Positions 15,299-22,856 of a DNA stretch of 37,101 nucleotides are shown here, in pieces. Position numbers and translations under genes: made by a program. The notes below the pieces were generated by a model. The model ran no database searches. It was not told the DNA's origin and worked only from the letters and a program-made list of their open reading frames with translations. Each line of letters opens with the position of its first letter. Position 1 is the first letter of the stretch. The stretch is from Paenibacillus farraposensis (lineage in GTDB: Bacteria > Bacillota > Bacilli > Paenibacillales > Paenibacillaceae): the NCBI RefSeq assembly GCF_020736845.1, contig NZ_JAFFQR010000042.1, positions 1 to 37,101 of the forward strand, given 5' to 3'.

Positions 15299-17758
15299 CT
15301 TATCTCTCCCCTCTCTTGCCTTCTCCCTAATCTTATCAGCAATACTCAGTGCAGCCTGTCCAACATTCGCTTTCTCAAAGCCATCTCTCTTTAGCTCAGT
15401 ACTTGCAGTCGGCTCAATTTTAGTTTCAATATCAAGGTGGTTAGTAATACTCTCTTTTTGAGATTCCCATGATATTGATTCTTCTAGTTGGTTAGTCGGA
15501 TTAGTTTCTCCACGTTTTGAATCCCACAACAGACTACGCTTTCTTTTCTCCATCAATGGTATTCCTGGCTCAGTTACTTCCATGGGATTTTCCTTTAGCA
15601 CAACTTTTGGTACTTCTCTTGGTACTTCCTTAATTAGCTTCTCCGTCACACCTATTTGCTCGTCCAGTGTTGGAACAGATTGATTTACTTCTTGGGGAAC
15701 CAGGTTTTCCTGAATCTCTCCATTGACTTCTTCCTCCTCCATGTCTTCAGGTTCATCAATTAATGGGCTAAAGAGAATTTTGGGTAAAGGATAAATTTCA
15801 GCAAGCACAGGATCTTGTCTTATGTTATTTTTGACACCACGGAAATAACATTCGGCCGGTTCACCCGTTTTAGGGTTATACCCTTTTAATCTGAGTAAAT
15901 CACTAGGATCAACAAGATATCTCTTCTCTTCACGCATTTGAGTATTGAAGCCAGTAGTTGCCATCTCATCGGTACCACTACTTAGGGTATGCTTAAACCT
16001 TTCAGTGAACAATTTAGCATAATACTCAGCATCTTCGACCTCTAAACCAGCTAATACAAACTTCTGAACTGCATTCTGTTTTACCATCGCAGCCAGCCTA
16101 CGACTTACGTCTCTAAGCTGTTCGTTACCCTGGTGAATTACTGTGACAAAAACCTCATATTCACGAGCCATTTCCAGAAACGTGGAGAACTCGTCATCAG
16201 CAAACATTTCAATTTCATCAATTAGCATTGAATGCGCCCTATAGTCGTCTTGTAACTTACGACGAAATGTACTTGCTCTCATCAAATTGATATATAACTT
16301 ACCTACTGTATACGTTAAGGTTTGTAATTTACCATAGGCAGCGTTAAATAAAACAATTTCCCCATTTTCAAGCACATCATCGATATTAAAGGTAGACTTT
16401 CCGCAAAACATTTTTTGGATATATTTGTTGGAGGTTAATTCCAACATGTAATCATGCAAACTAGAATATGTTTGTATAGTAAATTCTCTAATTTTCCCAT
16501 CCGTAGCCAAATTTTTATGATAGTCGTTGAGCAGCAACACATGATGTAAAAGATTCTTCTGTTGAAGCCGATAAAGCGTATCCGTTCGCTTTTCTTCGCC
16601 ATATGGTTGGATAATTTCATTAAGTTCATCGAAACCACATTCGTTACCATATGCTAATTTTAGTGCCTTAATACAAACACGAAGCAGCTGCGTATTCCTT
16701 GTTTTAAAAAACTGCTTCGCTTCAGGACCCAAGTGTGAATGAAAGGCTGAAATATTGGCCTCAATCATTAATTCTATATCTCCACCCTCTGTGACATAAA
16801 GAGGATTTAGACAATCCGGATTTTCTACATCTGGATCAAGACGGTAATATTTTTTGCCAGACCGATCTAAAAGGTTCGCAAGTCTCCGTATAAATGAGCC
16901 TTTAGGTTCAATGATGGTACAACCAATAGCATCATTAAAGAGATCTTGTACAACCAAATTAGTTGCAAAGAGTGTTTTCCCTGCCCCTGTCCCCGCAATG
17001 ATTTGACTATGTTGTGCTCTATCCAATTTCCCTAAAACCTGAAGTTGACTCTCATTATTCTGAGTTGGTACCGACCAAAAGAGCTCTAAATTACACTCTT
17101 CAGAATAATATCTTAAATGCTTTAGAGATCCTTTTTTATTAATATTTCTCTTGTGACCTGCAGAATAAATAGCCTTGGAGTTAAACTCATTCTTTTTTCG
17201 CAAAAAAGGAAATCCGACTCTTCTAGCCTTTGTTTGGGATTCTTCCACGATTGAATGAAGTCTAGTAAACATCGTATTCTTCAGGCTACTATGTTTTGAA
17301 TACTTAATCGTCAGTAAAACCACAATAGTTAACATAATGAATGTTATGACAATTCCAAATCTTGAACCCATAAAAGTAATAATCAATTGTCCCAGGGCAA
17401 GTATCGATATAGCATTTAATAAAGTTTGTACAATTGACTTAGCATAAACATTTCGACGTAAAAATGGACTGTTATAAACAGTATGACCAAAAAAAGGAGC
17501 CAAGAGCAATGGTATCGATCTTAAAGTTGCCGGTTCACGATCAAAAAAAATAATATCTTGGTACCTCCCTACCAACCAGATAAAGCAGTAAACAAACAAT
17601 GGAAAAAATACTAACGCCTTGAGTGTCCATTTTAGATTGTTATTTGCCTCATCCCTCATAAACCTGACTAACTGGATGTATAAATTCTTTAGGACAAAAG
17701 AACTCATATGTAAAATGACTGATATTAAGCTTCCTAATATTACCCCTACTATTCTCAT
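15275..17758 (-). CDS. VirD4/TraG-type conjugative coupling protein (T4CP)
   Basis: 827 residues from ATG at 17758, preceded by AAAGGATAGGTG. The longer ATG at 17803 lies almost on the predicted transcription start. N-terminal membrane helices are at about 5-28, 45-65, 80-95 and 108-150. The cytoplasmic ATPase has Walker A GTGAGKT (256-262), 'CTIIEPKGSFIRRLANLLDR' (the typical T4CP EPK/DPK motif after the P-loop), and Walker B MLIDEIEMF (511-519) followed by 'FLEMAREYEVFVTVIHQG'. An acidic, low-complexity C-terminal tail from about 660 is likely a substrate or partner-binding region. It would deliver the relaxosome to the secretion channel encoded at 22857-32716, and it has its own operator-controlled promoter. 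Confidence 0.85.
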   Translation of the reverse strand: MRIVGVILGSLISVILHMSSFVLKNLYIQLVRFMRDEANNNLKWTLKALVFFPLFVYCFIWLVGRYQDIIFFDREPATLRSIPLLLAPFFGHTVYNSPFLRRNVYAKSIVQTLLNAISILALGQLIITFMGSRFGIVITFIMLTIVVLLTIKYSKHSSLKNTMFTRLHSIVEESQTKARRVGFPFLRKKNEFNSKAIYSAGHKRNINKKGSLKHLRYYSEECNLELFWSVPTQNNESQLQVLGKLDRAQHSQIIAGTGAGKTLFATNLVVQDLFNDAIGCTIIEPKGSFIRRLANLLDRSGKKYYRLDPDVENPDCLNPLYVTEGGDIELMIEANISAFHSHLGPEAKQFFKTRNTQLLRVCIKALKLAYGNECGFDELNEIIQPYGEEKRTDTLYRLQQKNLLHHVLLLNDYHKNLATDGKIREFTIQTYSSLHDYMLELTSNKYIQKMFCGKSTFNIDDVLENGEIVLFNAAYGKLQTLTYTVGKLYINLMRASTFRRKLQDDYRAHSMLIDEIEMFADDEFSTFLEMAREYEVFVTVIHQGNEQLRDVSRRLAAMVKQNAVQKFVLAGLEVEDAEYYAKLFTERFKHTLSSGTDEMATTGFNTQMREEKRYLVDPSDLLRLKGYNPKTGEPAECYFRGVKNNIRQDPVLAEIYPLPKILFSPLIDEPEDMEEEEVNGEIQENLVPQEVNQSVPTLDEQIGVTEKLIKEVPREVPKVVLKENPMEVTEPGIPLMEKRKRSLLWDSKRGETNPTNQLEESISWESQKESITNHLDIETKIEPTASTELKRDGFEKANVGQAALSIADKIREKAREGRDKKKENEAG

Positions 17759-17809
17759 ATATTCACCTATCCTTTCTTTTTCTTGCGTTTTATAGAAATA
17801 CATTTATAT

Positions 17810-17839
17810 ATTATAGTTTCAATCTCATCATCTAATCAA
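17810..17839 (-). promoter_or_regulatory. Promoter of the coupling-protein gene
   Basis: Minus strand TTGATT (17839-17834), 18-bp spacer, perfect TATAAT (17815-17810). The -35 box lies inside the palindromic operator at 17830-17845, the same arrangement as at the Tad promoter. Confidence 0.75.
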
Positions 17840-17845
17840 TTAGAT
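17830..17845. promoter_or_regulatory. Operator upstream of the coupling-protein gene
   Basis: ATCTAATCAATTAGAT, one substitution at the centre (CG to CA) relative to the recurrent palindrome; seven of eight symmetric pairs hold. It overlaps the -35 of the promoter. Confidence 0.75.
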
Positions 17846-17935
17846 AATGAGAATACAAGCTTATATCCTCTCTACAAGTGACTTCAAGCTGCTAATGGTT
17901 GAAAAATTGAAGAAAATCGGTGTTTCAACTGCGAG

Positions 17936-18412
17936 CTATGACATACAGCACCCTATCCGTAGGCTATATTTATACGATCTACGACGTACAGCGACCTATC
18001 CGTAGGCTACATCTTAGTGATTTACGACATATAGCGGCCTACTCGTAGTCTATAATTAGGTGAACTATGATGTATAGCGGTCTACGAGTAGACTATGAAC
18101 ATATGAACTGCGACATATAGCGGCCTATCCATAGGTTGCAAATATACGAACTACGACATATGACGAGGAACTCGTAGCCTCATTCCATAGCCTATAAGAC
18201 AGCTACGAACACCATCACATCGCTATATTTTGAGTTTTTCTCGTGATTCATGCTATGGCTTGGTAATTCCACACCTGGACGTCTATAATTTCTGATGATT
18301 TTATTCGTAGCTTAGGCAAGTTCGATCTATGATGTACGGCGGTCTACGAGTAGGCTACGCTTAAACGAGCTACGACATAGGATATTGCACACATAGCCTA
18401 CGATCAGTTAGA
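17936..18412. repeat. 43-bp-period repeat array upstream of the MerR-like gene
   Basis: Copies start at 17936, 17979, 18022, 18065, 18108 and 18151 (exactly 43 bp apart), then after a degenerate gap at 18327 and 18370 (again 43 bp). Each unit begins CTAYGAYRTAYAGCGG-like and carries an internal inverted repeat such as GTCTACGAGTAGAC or CCTATCCATAGG. 43 bp is about four helical turns, so bound proteins would sit on one face. The last copy contains the -35 of the promoter for the gene at 18450. Candidate centromere, partition enhancer or autoregulatory site. The rest of 17846-17935 shows nothing recognisable. Confidence 0.85.
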
Positions 18413-18414
18413 AT
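18385..18414 (+). promoter_or_regulatory. Promoter of the MerR-like gene
   Basis: TTGCAC (18385-18390), 18-bp spacer, TAGAAT (18409-18414). It lies inside the final 43-bp repeat, so binding to the array would affect this promoter. Confidence 0.55.
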
Positions 18415-18449
18415 AATAGCAGGCAAATAGAGTAGAGGAGGTGGTTTTT

Positions 18450-19091
18450 ATGGGGATTGAGGTTAATTATTTAACTTTAGGAGCAGTAGCAAAGCGTTTA
18501 GATGTCGCTGCTACTACACTACGTGACTGGGCTAATAACCTTGAGGACAATGGAGTGCATTATTTAGAAAGATCCAATCGCGGAGAGCGTATGTTTGATG
18601 AGAATGACATCGCAATCTTTCAATTTATGAAACAATATAAAGATGGCTACGGTAGTAGAAGGGTTACAACTACGGATATGGCCTATTTCATAAGGGATCA
18701 TGAGGAGATAGGGCTGCTATGCCGCAAGTCTGATAAACTAGAACCATCGGGTAGACACCCCAATTTTACTGAAGTTGATATCCAAAACCTTATGGTTAGC
18801 GATCGTTTCCTACAGTTAATGGAGAAACTCGTAACTGAATCCCAGCTAAAACTTGTTTCTGATACAGAGAAGAGACTAGAAGAGTCTGAACGAAAGATGG
18901 CAGAAGGGATCACTCTCCAGGTAGAAGAGAGAGTGAAGGAAATTCTCGAGAAGCAAGAAGAAAAAACGAATGAATTACTTGAAAAAAGAATGAATCAAGT
19001 AGATGAATGGATAGCTTCAAATCGAGAATTAACCAAGGCAATCCAAGAGGAACGTAACAAGGGATTTTTCAAAAGATTATTTGGCCGATAA
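18450..19091 (+). CDS. MerR-like HTH / coiled-coil protein, possible partition co-factor
   Basis: 213 residues from ATG at 18450 (AGAGGAGGTG upstream; GTG at 18441 is inside that site). Residues about 5-70 form a MerR-type winged HTH ('LTLGAVAKRLDVAATTLRDW', 'RGERMFDENDIAIFQFM'). Residues about 115-200 are a long charged coiled coil (Glu/Lys/Arg heptads), and the protein ends in the basic amphipathic KGFFKRLFGR. This architecture is seen in plasmid and phage proteins such as DUF3967-type MerR proteins and the TubY factor of TubZRY systems. Its location next to tubZR (convergent with tubZ) and directly after the 43-bp array suggests a partition role; calling it TubY is inference. Confidence 0.7.
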   Translation: MGIEVNYLTLGAVAKRLDVAATTLRDWANNLEDNGVHYLERSNRGERMFDENDIAIFQFMKQYKDGYGSRRVTTTDMAYFIRDHEEIGLLCRKSDKLEPSGRHPNFTEVDIQNLMVSDRFLQLMEKLVTESQLKLVSDTEKRLEESERKMAEGITLQVEERVKEILEKQEEKTNELLEKRMNQVDEWIASNRELTKAIQEERNKGFFKRLFGR

Positions 19092-19116
19092 GCACTCATA
19101 TTCGAGTGCTTTTTTA
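19090..19116 (+). terminator. Terminator of the MerR-like gene
   Basis: Perfect 8-bp stem AAGCACTC/GAGTGCTT with a 6-nt loop, followed by TTTTTA, starting at the stop codon. Confidence 0.9.
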
Positions 19117-19136
19117 TTCATTTCTCATCAAATTTT

Positions 19137-19236
19137 CACGGACCGTTACGATACACTAAATTGCGAAACCCTTGATTTACTTGGCTTTATTAACGGACCG
19201 TTAATTTATTTTCGCGGACCGTTACGGTACAGTATA
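19137..19236. repeat. CGGACCGTTA motif cluster downstream of tubZ
   Basis: Three copies: CACGGACCGTTACGATACA from 19137, the palindrome TTAACGGACCGTTAA at 19190-19204, and CGCGGACCGTTACGGTACA from 19213, followed by a TATAAT. They lie between the two converging terminators. Matching copies occur upstream of tubR, so the cassette is bracketed by the motif. Confidence 0.75.
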
Positions 19237-19253
19237 ATAAGTTTGATCATAGT

Positions 19254-19279
19254 AAAAAAAGAAGCCCTTAAAGGGCTTC
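19254..19279 (-). terminator. Terminator of the tubRZ operon
   Basis: Perfect stem GAAGCCC..GGGCTTC (19261-19279) followed on the minus strand by seven T residues. Confidence 0.9.
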
Positions 19280-19299
19280 AAGCTTGGGTTAATCTTTGA

Positions 19300-20640
19300 T
19301 TAAAATATGAGATCTTCATCAAAATCTTCAATAATATTTTTAGAGTCTTTTTTCCCAGAGAGTATATCTAATTCACTATCTAAACTTATGTCTTTGCGAA
19401 CTGTTTTCTCTTCAACTTTTTTAAAAGAGGAGAGGTCTAACATGTTTTTATCGCCACGCTCAGCTTTTTTCTTCTCTAGTTTTTCTTCTTCTTCAGTGAT
19501 TTCTACTAACATACGACTGATCCGTTCAGGCAAATTCGTACTTACAGCTCCTGTATATATAATAGCCTTCTTCTTATCTTCTGATGGTTTTCTAGTTCTG
19601 CTCGTAACCATTCCCCAGTTGTTATTTTCGATTAAGCCGGAGTGGGGTTTTTCAGCATTCTCTACAAATTCACCAAACTGTTCTTCCAGCTGTTTAAAGC
19701 TTGAATCAGTGATAATCTCATTTCTAGGATGTACTACAGCCATAAATCCGTTTACCGAATCCAAATCATAGTCATAATCGCTAGCAGTAGGGGAGTTAGT
19801 GAACGCTTCTTTAAATATTTTTTTATTTTCTATTTCCTCACTAGTTTGGATCGTAATTTTCCCCAGTGAAAGATATCCAGGCGTACTTAAAACATCGCGC
19901 CATTCATCAAGATCAAATGTTTTAGAAGAAGGAATAGAGGTTAGTATTGATACTTCGGCCAGTAAGGAAGTTAACTCGCTATTTCCATAATCCATCCAAG
20001 TTAATGAGGTATTTGTATCGCTAAATACACTCTGTGTCAGATTGTACAGTTTGTCATTATCTACAACTAAAATAGCTCCAATAACCTCTTTATTCACCAA
20101 ATCTTGTAGATGGGCAAGTCCCCAACGAGCGTTTTTCTTAATACCTCTTTTCTCCCATGAAGCCGGTACTGATATAATAGCTCCAAATGAAGGTTTGCCA
20201 TTAAAGGGTTTTCTGACTTTAGCTAGCGCAGCACAAATCATTGGAGTTGCTACATTACCAGTTCCGCCACCCATGCCACCTATAACAAATACATGATCTG
20301 CTTCAAGGACATCCGGGTGATTGGTAATATCAATGATTTGGTCTCTGTTTTGGCGGATAGCATCCTGTCCGCGTTTAATATCTTTAGCAGCTCCCTCAAA
20401 ACCTTCAAGTTTAATTATTCGGTCTTCAGGAATCTGCTTCAAATCAGCCAGATCAGAATCCGATGTATTTATTGCGAATACGGAATATCCTAATCTAGCT
20501 AACTCATCCCCTTGGCGGCCTCCATATTGACCCACGCAAATAAAGCAATACTTCATTTTTCGCTCACTAATATCCTTATGTGCAACAAAACCCTCTAATT
20601 TGATGAATCCTAGTTTTCTGTGTTCAATTTCCATTTCCAT
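19300..20640 (-). CDS. tubZ: TubZ-type tubulin/FtsZ-like GTPase for plasmid partition
   Basis: 446 residues. The tubulin/FtsZ T4 signature loop is GGMGGGTGN at 121-129. The first nucleotide loop is 'CVGQYGGRQGDELARLGY' at 35-52, with 'VFAINTSDSDL' following as in TubZ. The C-terminal tail beyond about 375 is charged and ends EDFDEDLIF, likely the TubR-contact or regulatory tail. ATG at 20640 has AGGAGG 8 nt upstream, 12 nt after the tubR stop. A 28-residue stretch precedes the conserved MKYCFICVG start, an unusual N-terminal extension; an internal Met at 29 has no better ribosome binding site. TubZ filaments move plasmids by treadmilling with TubR bound to tubC. Confidence 0.9.
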   Translation of the reverse strand: MEMEIEHRKLGFIKLEGFVAHKDISERKMKYCFICVGQYGGRQGDELARLGYSVFAINTSDSDLADLKQIPEDRIIKLEGFEGAAKDIKRGQDAIRQNRDQIIDITNHPDVLEADHVFVIGGMGGGTGNVATPMICAALAKVRKPFNGKPSFGAIISVPASWEKRGIKKNARWGLAHLQDLVNKEVIGAILVVDNDKLYNLTQSVFSDTNTSLTWMDYGNSELTSLLAEVSILTSIPSSKTFDLDEWRDVLSTPGYLSLGKITIQTSEEIENKKIFKEAFTNSPTASDYDYDLDSVNGFMAVVHPRNEIITDSSFKQLEEQFGEFVENAEKPHSGLIENNNWGMVTSRTRKPSEDKKKAIIYTGAVSTNLPERISRMLVEITEEEEKLEKKKAERGDKNMLDLSSFKKVEEKTVRKDISLDSELDILSGKKDSKNIIEDFDEDLIF

Positions 20641-20652
20641 TTAATTTTCCTC

Positions 20653-20964
20653 CTATTCACTTTCAAATTTAGCTGCAAGAAATTTGGCCAATTGTTTTCC
20701 CCTAATTTTATCAGGTACGTAGTGTTTCTTTCGTTTATCTGTATTATTGCTATCTACTTCAATAAATCCAGAAACCTCAAGAGCAATCAGCGCCTTTTCC
20801 ATGAGTTTTCGGTTTTTATGAATCTCAAGTAGTTCAGACCAGCTAACCCCATCCGAATTTCTACTATTCCAAATGGTACCAAAGACTTCCTTCATCTCTC
20901 TTGAGAGTCGTCCTGTGATCAGCTCCAGCAATTCATCTGAATATATTGCATGATTCGCCTCCAT
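20653..20964 (-). CDS. tubR: TubR-like winged-helix centromere-binding protein
   Basis: 103 residues with AAGGAGG 7 nt before the ATG. Predicted winged HTH: 'GRLSREMKEVFGTIWNSR', 'VSWSELLEIHKNRKLMEKAL', 'ALEVSGFIEVDS', and a basic wing and tail 'NNTDKRKKHYVPDKIRGKQL'. Size, fold and position immediately before tubZ identify it as the TubR adaptor, which binds tubC and represses its own operon. A palindrome lies 17 bp upstream of its start. Confidence 0.8.
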   Translation of the reverse strand: MEANHAIYSDELLELITGRLSREMKEVFGTIWNSRNSDGVSWSELLEIHKNRKLMEKALIALEVSGFIEVDSNNTDKRKKHYVPDKIRGKQLAKFLAAKFESE

Positions 20965-20980
20965 TTCAGTCCTCCTTAAA

Positions 20981-21097
20981 TTAACGGTCCGTTAATTTTT
21001 GATTTCACGGCTCGTTACGAGACACTATATTGAAATATCTATGTATATCAAGGCTTTTTCAATATAAATTATTGTCCCGTAACGGTACAATAATCCA
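20981..21097. promoter_or_regulatory. tubRZ promoter region with TTAACGGTCCGTTAA operator
   Basis: The palindrome TTAACGGTCCGTTAA (20981-20995) is followed by a CGGCTCGTTACGAGACA copy (from 21008) and an inverted CCGTAACGGTACA copy (from 21079). A minus-strand promoter TTGATA (21051-21046), 16 bp, TATAGT (21029-21024) lies among them, so the motif very probably mediates autoregulation. Confidence 0.7.
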
Positions 21098-21437
21098 ATT
21101 ATCCTCAAATTCAAGGCTACTGTCAAGAAGTGGGGAACCCTTCCAGTGCTGAAAGATGAGTTTTGAGAATATTTAGATCACTTTAGTGCCTATTAGGTTC
21201 AAAAGATGAACATAACATGCAATCAATATACGTTTTTATAAAGGTATTGGTCATGCAGTTCAATGAAAACTGTTCTTAAACCGCATCTAAAAAGCAGCTT
21301 CTTTTTTTATCCGCAATGTCCATTTCTGACTGTACATTTTACGAATTAACTGAGATCCCAATTGATACAGAGAACTGCCTTTTATCCCGTTAATCGTGTT
21401 CTCAGCTCAGGCCTAAACAGAGGGAAAACAAACTGCG

Positions 21438-21590
21438 TTTTAACCTACGTTAGACTCCATTTATACCTCAGTTTATACTTGCATTTTTACCTAATATTGA
21501 GCTACATTTATACCTGCATTTATACCGTTGTTTTAACCTCAATCTATACTTCCGCGTAAAAAGTGAACTTAATCCGAATTTATCCTTGTG
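21438..21590. repeat. 12-bp-period direct repeats, candidate tubC centromere
   Basis: Units resembling TTTATACCTGCA repeat with a 12-bp period. Examples start at 21438, 21460, 21472, 21484, 21507, 21519, 21531 and 21543, with an in-phase outlier at 21579. The phase slips by 1 bp once and 2 bp once. TubR centromeres described for pBtoxis are built of 12-bp repeats, so this block upstream of tubR is a good tubC candidate. The stretch 21130-21437 between it and tubR shows no gene or clear motif. Confidence 0.65.
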
Positions 21591-21626
21591 TATCAAGGGG
21601 TTTGAAAAATTCTAAAATCGCGACTA

Positions 21627-21660
21627 ATACCGTAAAAGTTTCCTTTTGAAACAACGGTAT
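21627..21660. other. Hairpin upstream of the second Replic_Relax gene
   Basis: ATACCGT..GTTTC pairs with GAAAC..ACGGTAT around a short T-rich loop, with a small asymmetric internal bulge (AAAA versus A). It ends 51 bp before the ATG at 21711 and the outer arms read TACCGT/ACGGTA. It could be an operator or leader structure. Confidence 0.45.
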
Positions 21661-21710
21661 AAAAATCAAACATTAAGAATGTTAGAGTGAATTAAGGAGG
21701 AACAAAGACG

Positions 21711-22652
21711 ATGAAAAATAGTACCAATCGTGATGGGATTGAGAAGTTAAATGAATACACGCTAGGGGAAACGATAGACCTTCTCACCGAAATGGATTGG
21801 ACTTTTTTAGTTGATTTATACAAATGCCGATGCATGAAGAAAGACTACATGATCGATATCTACTTCAACGAAAGCCCAGAACAATTTTACAAACACTACG
21901 CTGTTTCTGATGAACTTACACAAAAACAACTTGAGGAGAAAAATAAAAAACGACTATCGGATAAAATGGACCGTATGATAAGAAAGCTAAAGAGTAGGGG
22001 ACTTATTGAAACAAGCAGCATGGTTCCGGATTCGTTAAGCAAACCCAATCATGTGAGAAAAACGCTTCGTGGTATTTCATGGTTGTATTTATCTTTCCGA
22101 GGGTTACGGATCGTTGAGAAGAGACTCGACATTCCAGATGAAGCCAAACTGTCTAAGAACGAAGTAGATATGGAGAGGGTTAAGAAAGATCACTTCTGGG
22201 AGATTGCGAAATTATACTTAAATCTTAAGTACGACATTTTTAAAGATCTCAAGCAATTTGATCACTGGGATTGGTACCCAAGTGAAACTATAGCTGCTGA
22301 TAATGAAACCATGATTGTGCGTCCGGATGCTATTCTTCGTTTAGAGGACCAGTTTTTTTTTATTGAACTAGATCGATCAACAGAACCGGTGTATAGATCA
22401 CCACTACAATCGGATCAGGTCTCTATCCATAACAAATTAAAAAGGTATTTTGATGTCATGAGATTATCGACCAACGAGTATATAAGAGAAGGGTACATAG
22501 CTATAGTCATCCCTACAGCTAGATTCGAAACCAGGCTGTCCAATATACAAAGTGCAGCTGATAAAATATTTCAGAAATCCCCCCGAGTTATCGTGAGTAA
22601 AAATATGGAGGATATTTTAATTCGTTTTTCTGACATGAAAAAGCAGCCATAA
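21711..22652 (+). CDS. Replication-relaxation family protein
   Basis: 313 residues, AAGGAGG 11 nt upstream of ATG. The N-terminal half is a winged helix ('RMIRKLKSRGLIETSS', 'ISWLYLSFRGLRIVEKRL'). The C-terminal half has the nuclease-like signature 'WYPSETI', 'IVRPDAILRLEDQFFFIELD' and 'HNKLKRYFDVMR', matching Replic_Relax proteins that resemble PD-(D/E)XK folds. Unlike the Tad-linked copy it keeps the Pro-Asp and Glu residues. Known members are linked with plasmid replication and relaxation. It is divergent from tubR, with the 12-bp array in between. It may act at an origin of transfer or replication; the exact role is unproven. Confidence 0.75.
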   Translation: MKNSTNRDGIEKLNEYTLGETIDLLTEMDWTFLVDLYKCRCMKKDYMIDIYFNESPEQFYKHYAVSDELTQKQLEEKNKKRLSDKMDRMIRKLKSRGLIETSSMVPDSLSKPNHVRKTLRGISWLYLSFRGLRIVEKRLDIPDEAKLSKNEVDMERVKKDHFWEIAKLYLNLKYDIFKDLKQFDHWDWYPSETIAADNETMIVRPDAILRLEDQFFFIELDRSTEPVYRSPLQSDQVSIHNKLKRYFDVMRLSTNEYIREGYIAIVIPTARFETRLSNIQSAADKIFQKSPRVIVSKNMEDILIRFSDMKKQP

Positions 22653-22715
22653 ATTTTATGCAAAAATTCATGTATGCAATGCGTTATTTTATGATAATAT
22701 ACAACTATCAATTAA

Positions 22716-22837
22716 CTAATCGATTAGATAACGACATGGTCGTTGTTTATTGTTTTTTTGAGTTTCAATTATCCAATCGATTAGTAATCGTAATTAAGCA
22801 TTTCATTTTATCTATATATTTTCCAATCGATTAGATA
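22716..22837. promoter_or_regulatory. Triple operator array upstream of the type IV secretion operon
   Basis: Copies of the palindrome are centred 22721/22722 (CTAATCGATTAG), 22778/22779 (CCAATCGATTAG) and 22828/22829 (CCAATCGATTAGATAG), with spacings of 57 and 50 bp. The last copy abuts the ribosome binding site of the first gene. A small hairpin AACGAC/GTCGTT lies at 22730-22744. A weak promoter candidate TTCATG-17-TATGAT sits at 22667-22695. Confidence 0.75.
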
Positions 22838-22856
22838 GAAAGGGGGTGTTAACTAT

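Noticed and set aside
17759..17803. Longer coupling-protein start at 17803
   Set aside because: It lies only about 7 bp past the -10 box and has no ribosome binding site; ATG 17758 has a good one.
17936..18412. CRISPR array
   Set aside because: The 43-bp period is continuous repeat with no unique spacers, units diverge along their whole length, and no cas genes are present.
19222..19260. Independent small RNA gene downstream of tubZ
   Set aside because: A TATAAT near 19232 has no good -35 and lies inside the repeated CGTTACGG motif; kept only as a question in the findings.
21438..21590. Small tyrosine/leucine-rich membrane peptide (21362-21559)
   Set aside because: The periodic sequence is explained by the 12-bp DNA repeat; the frame has no convincing ribosome binding site.
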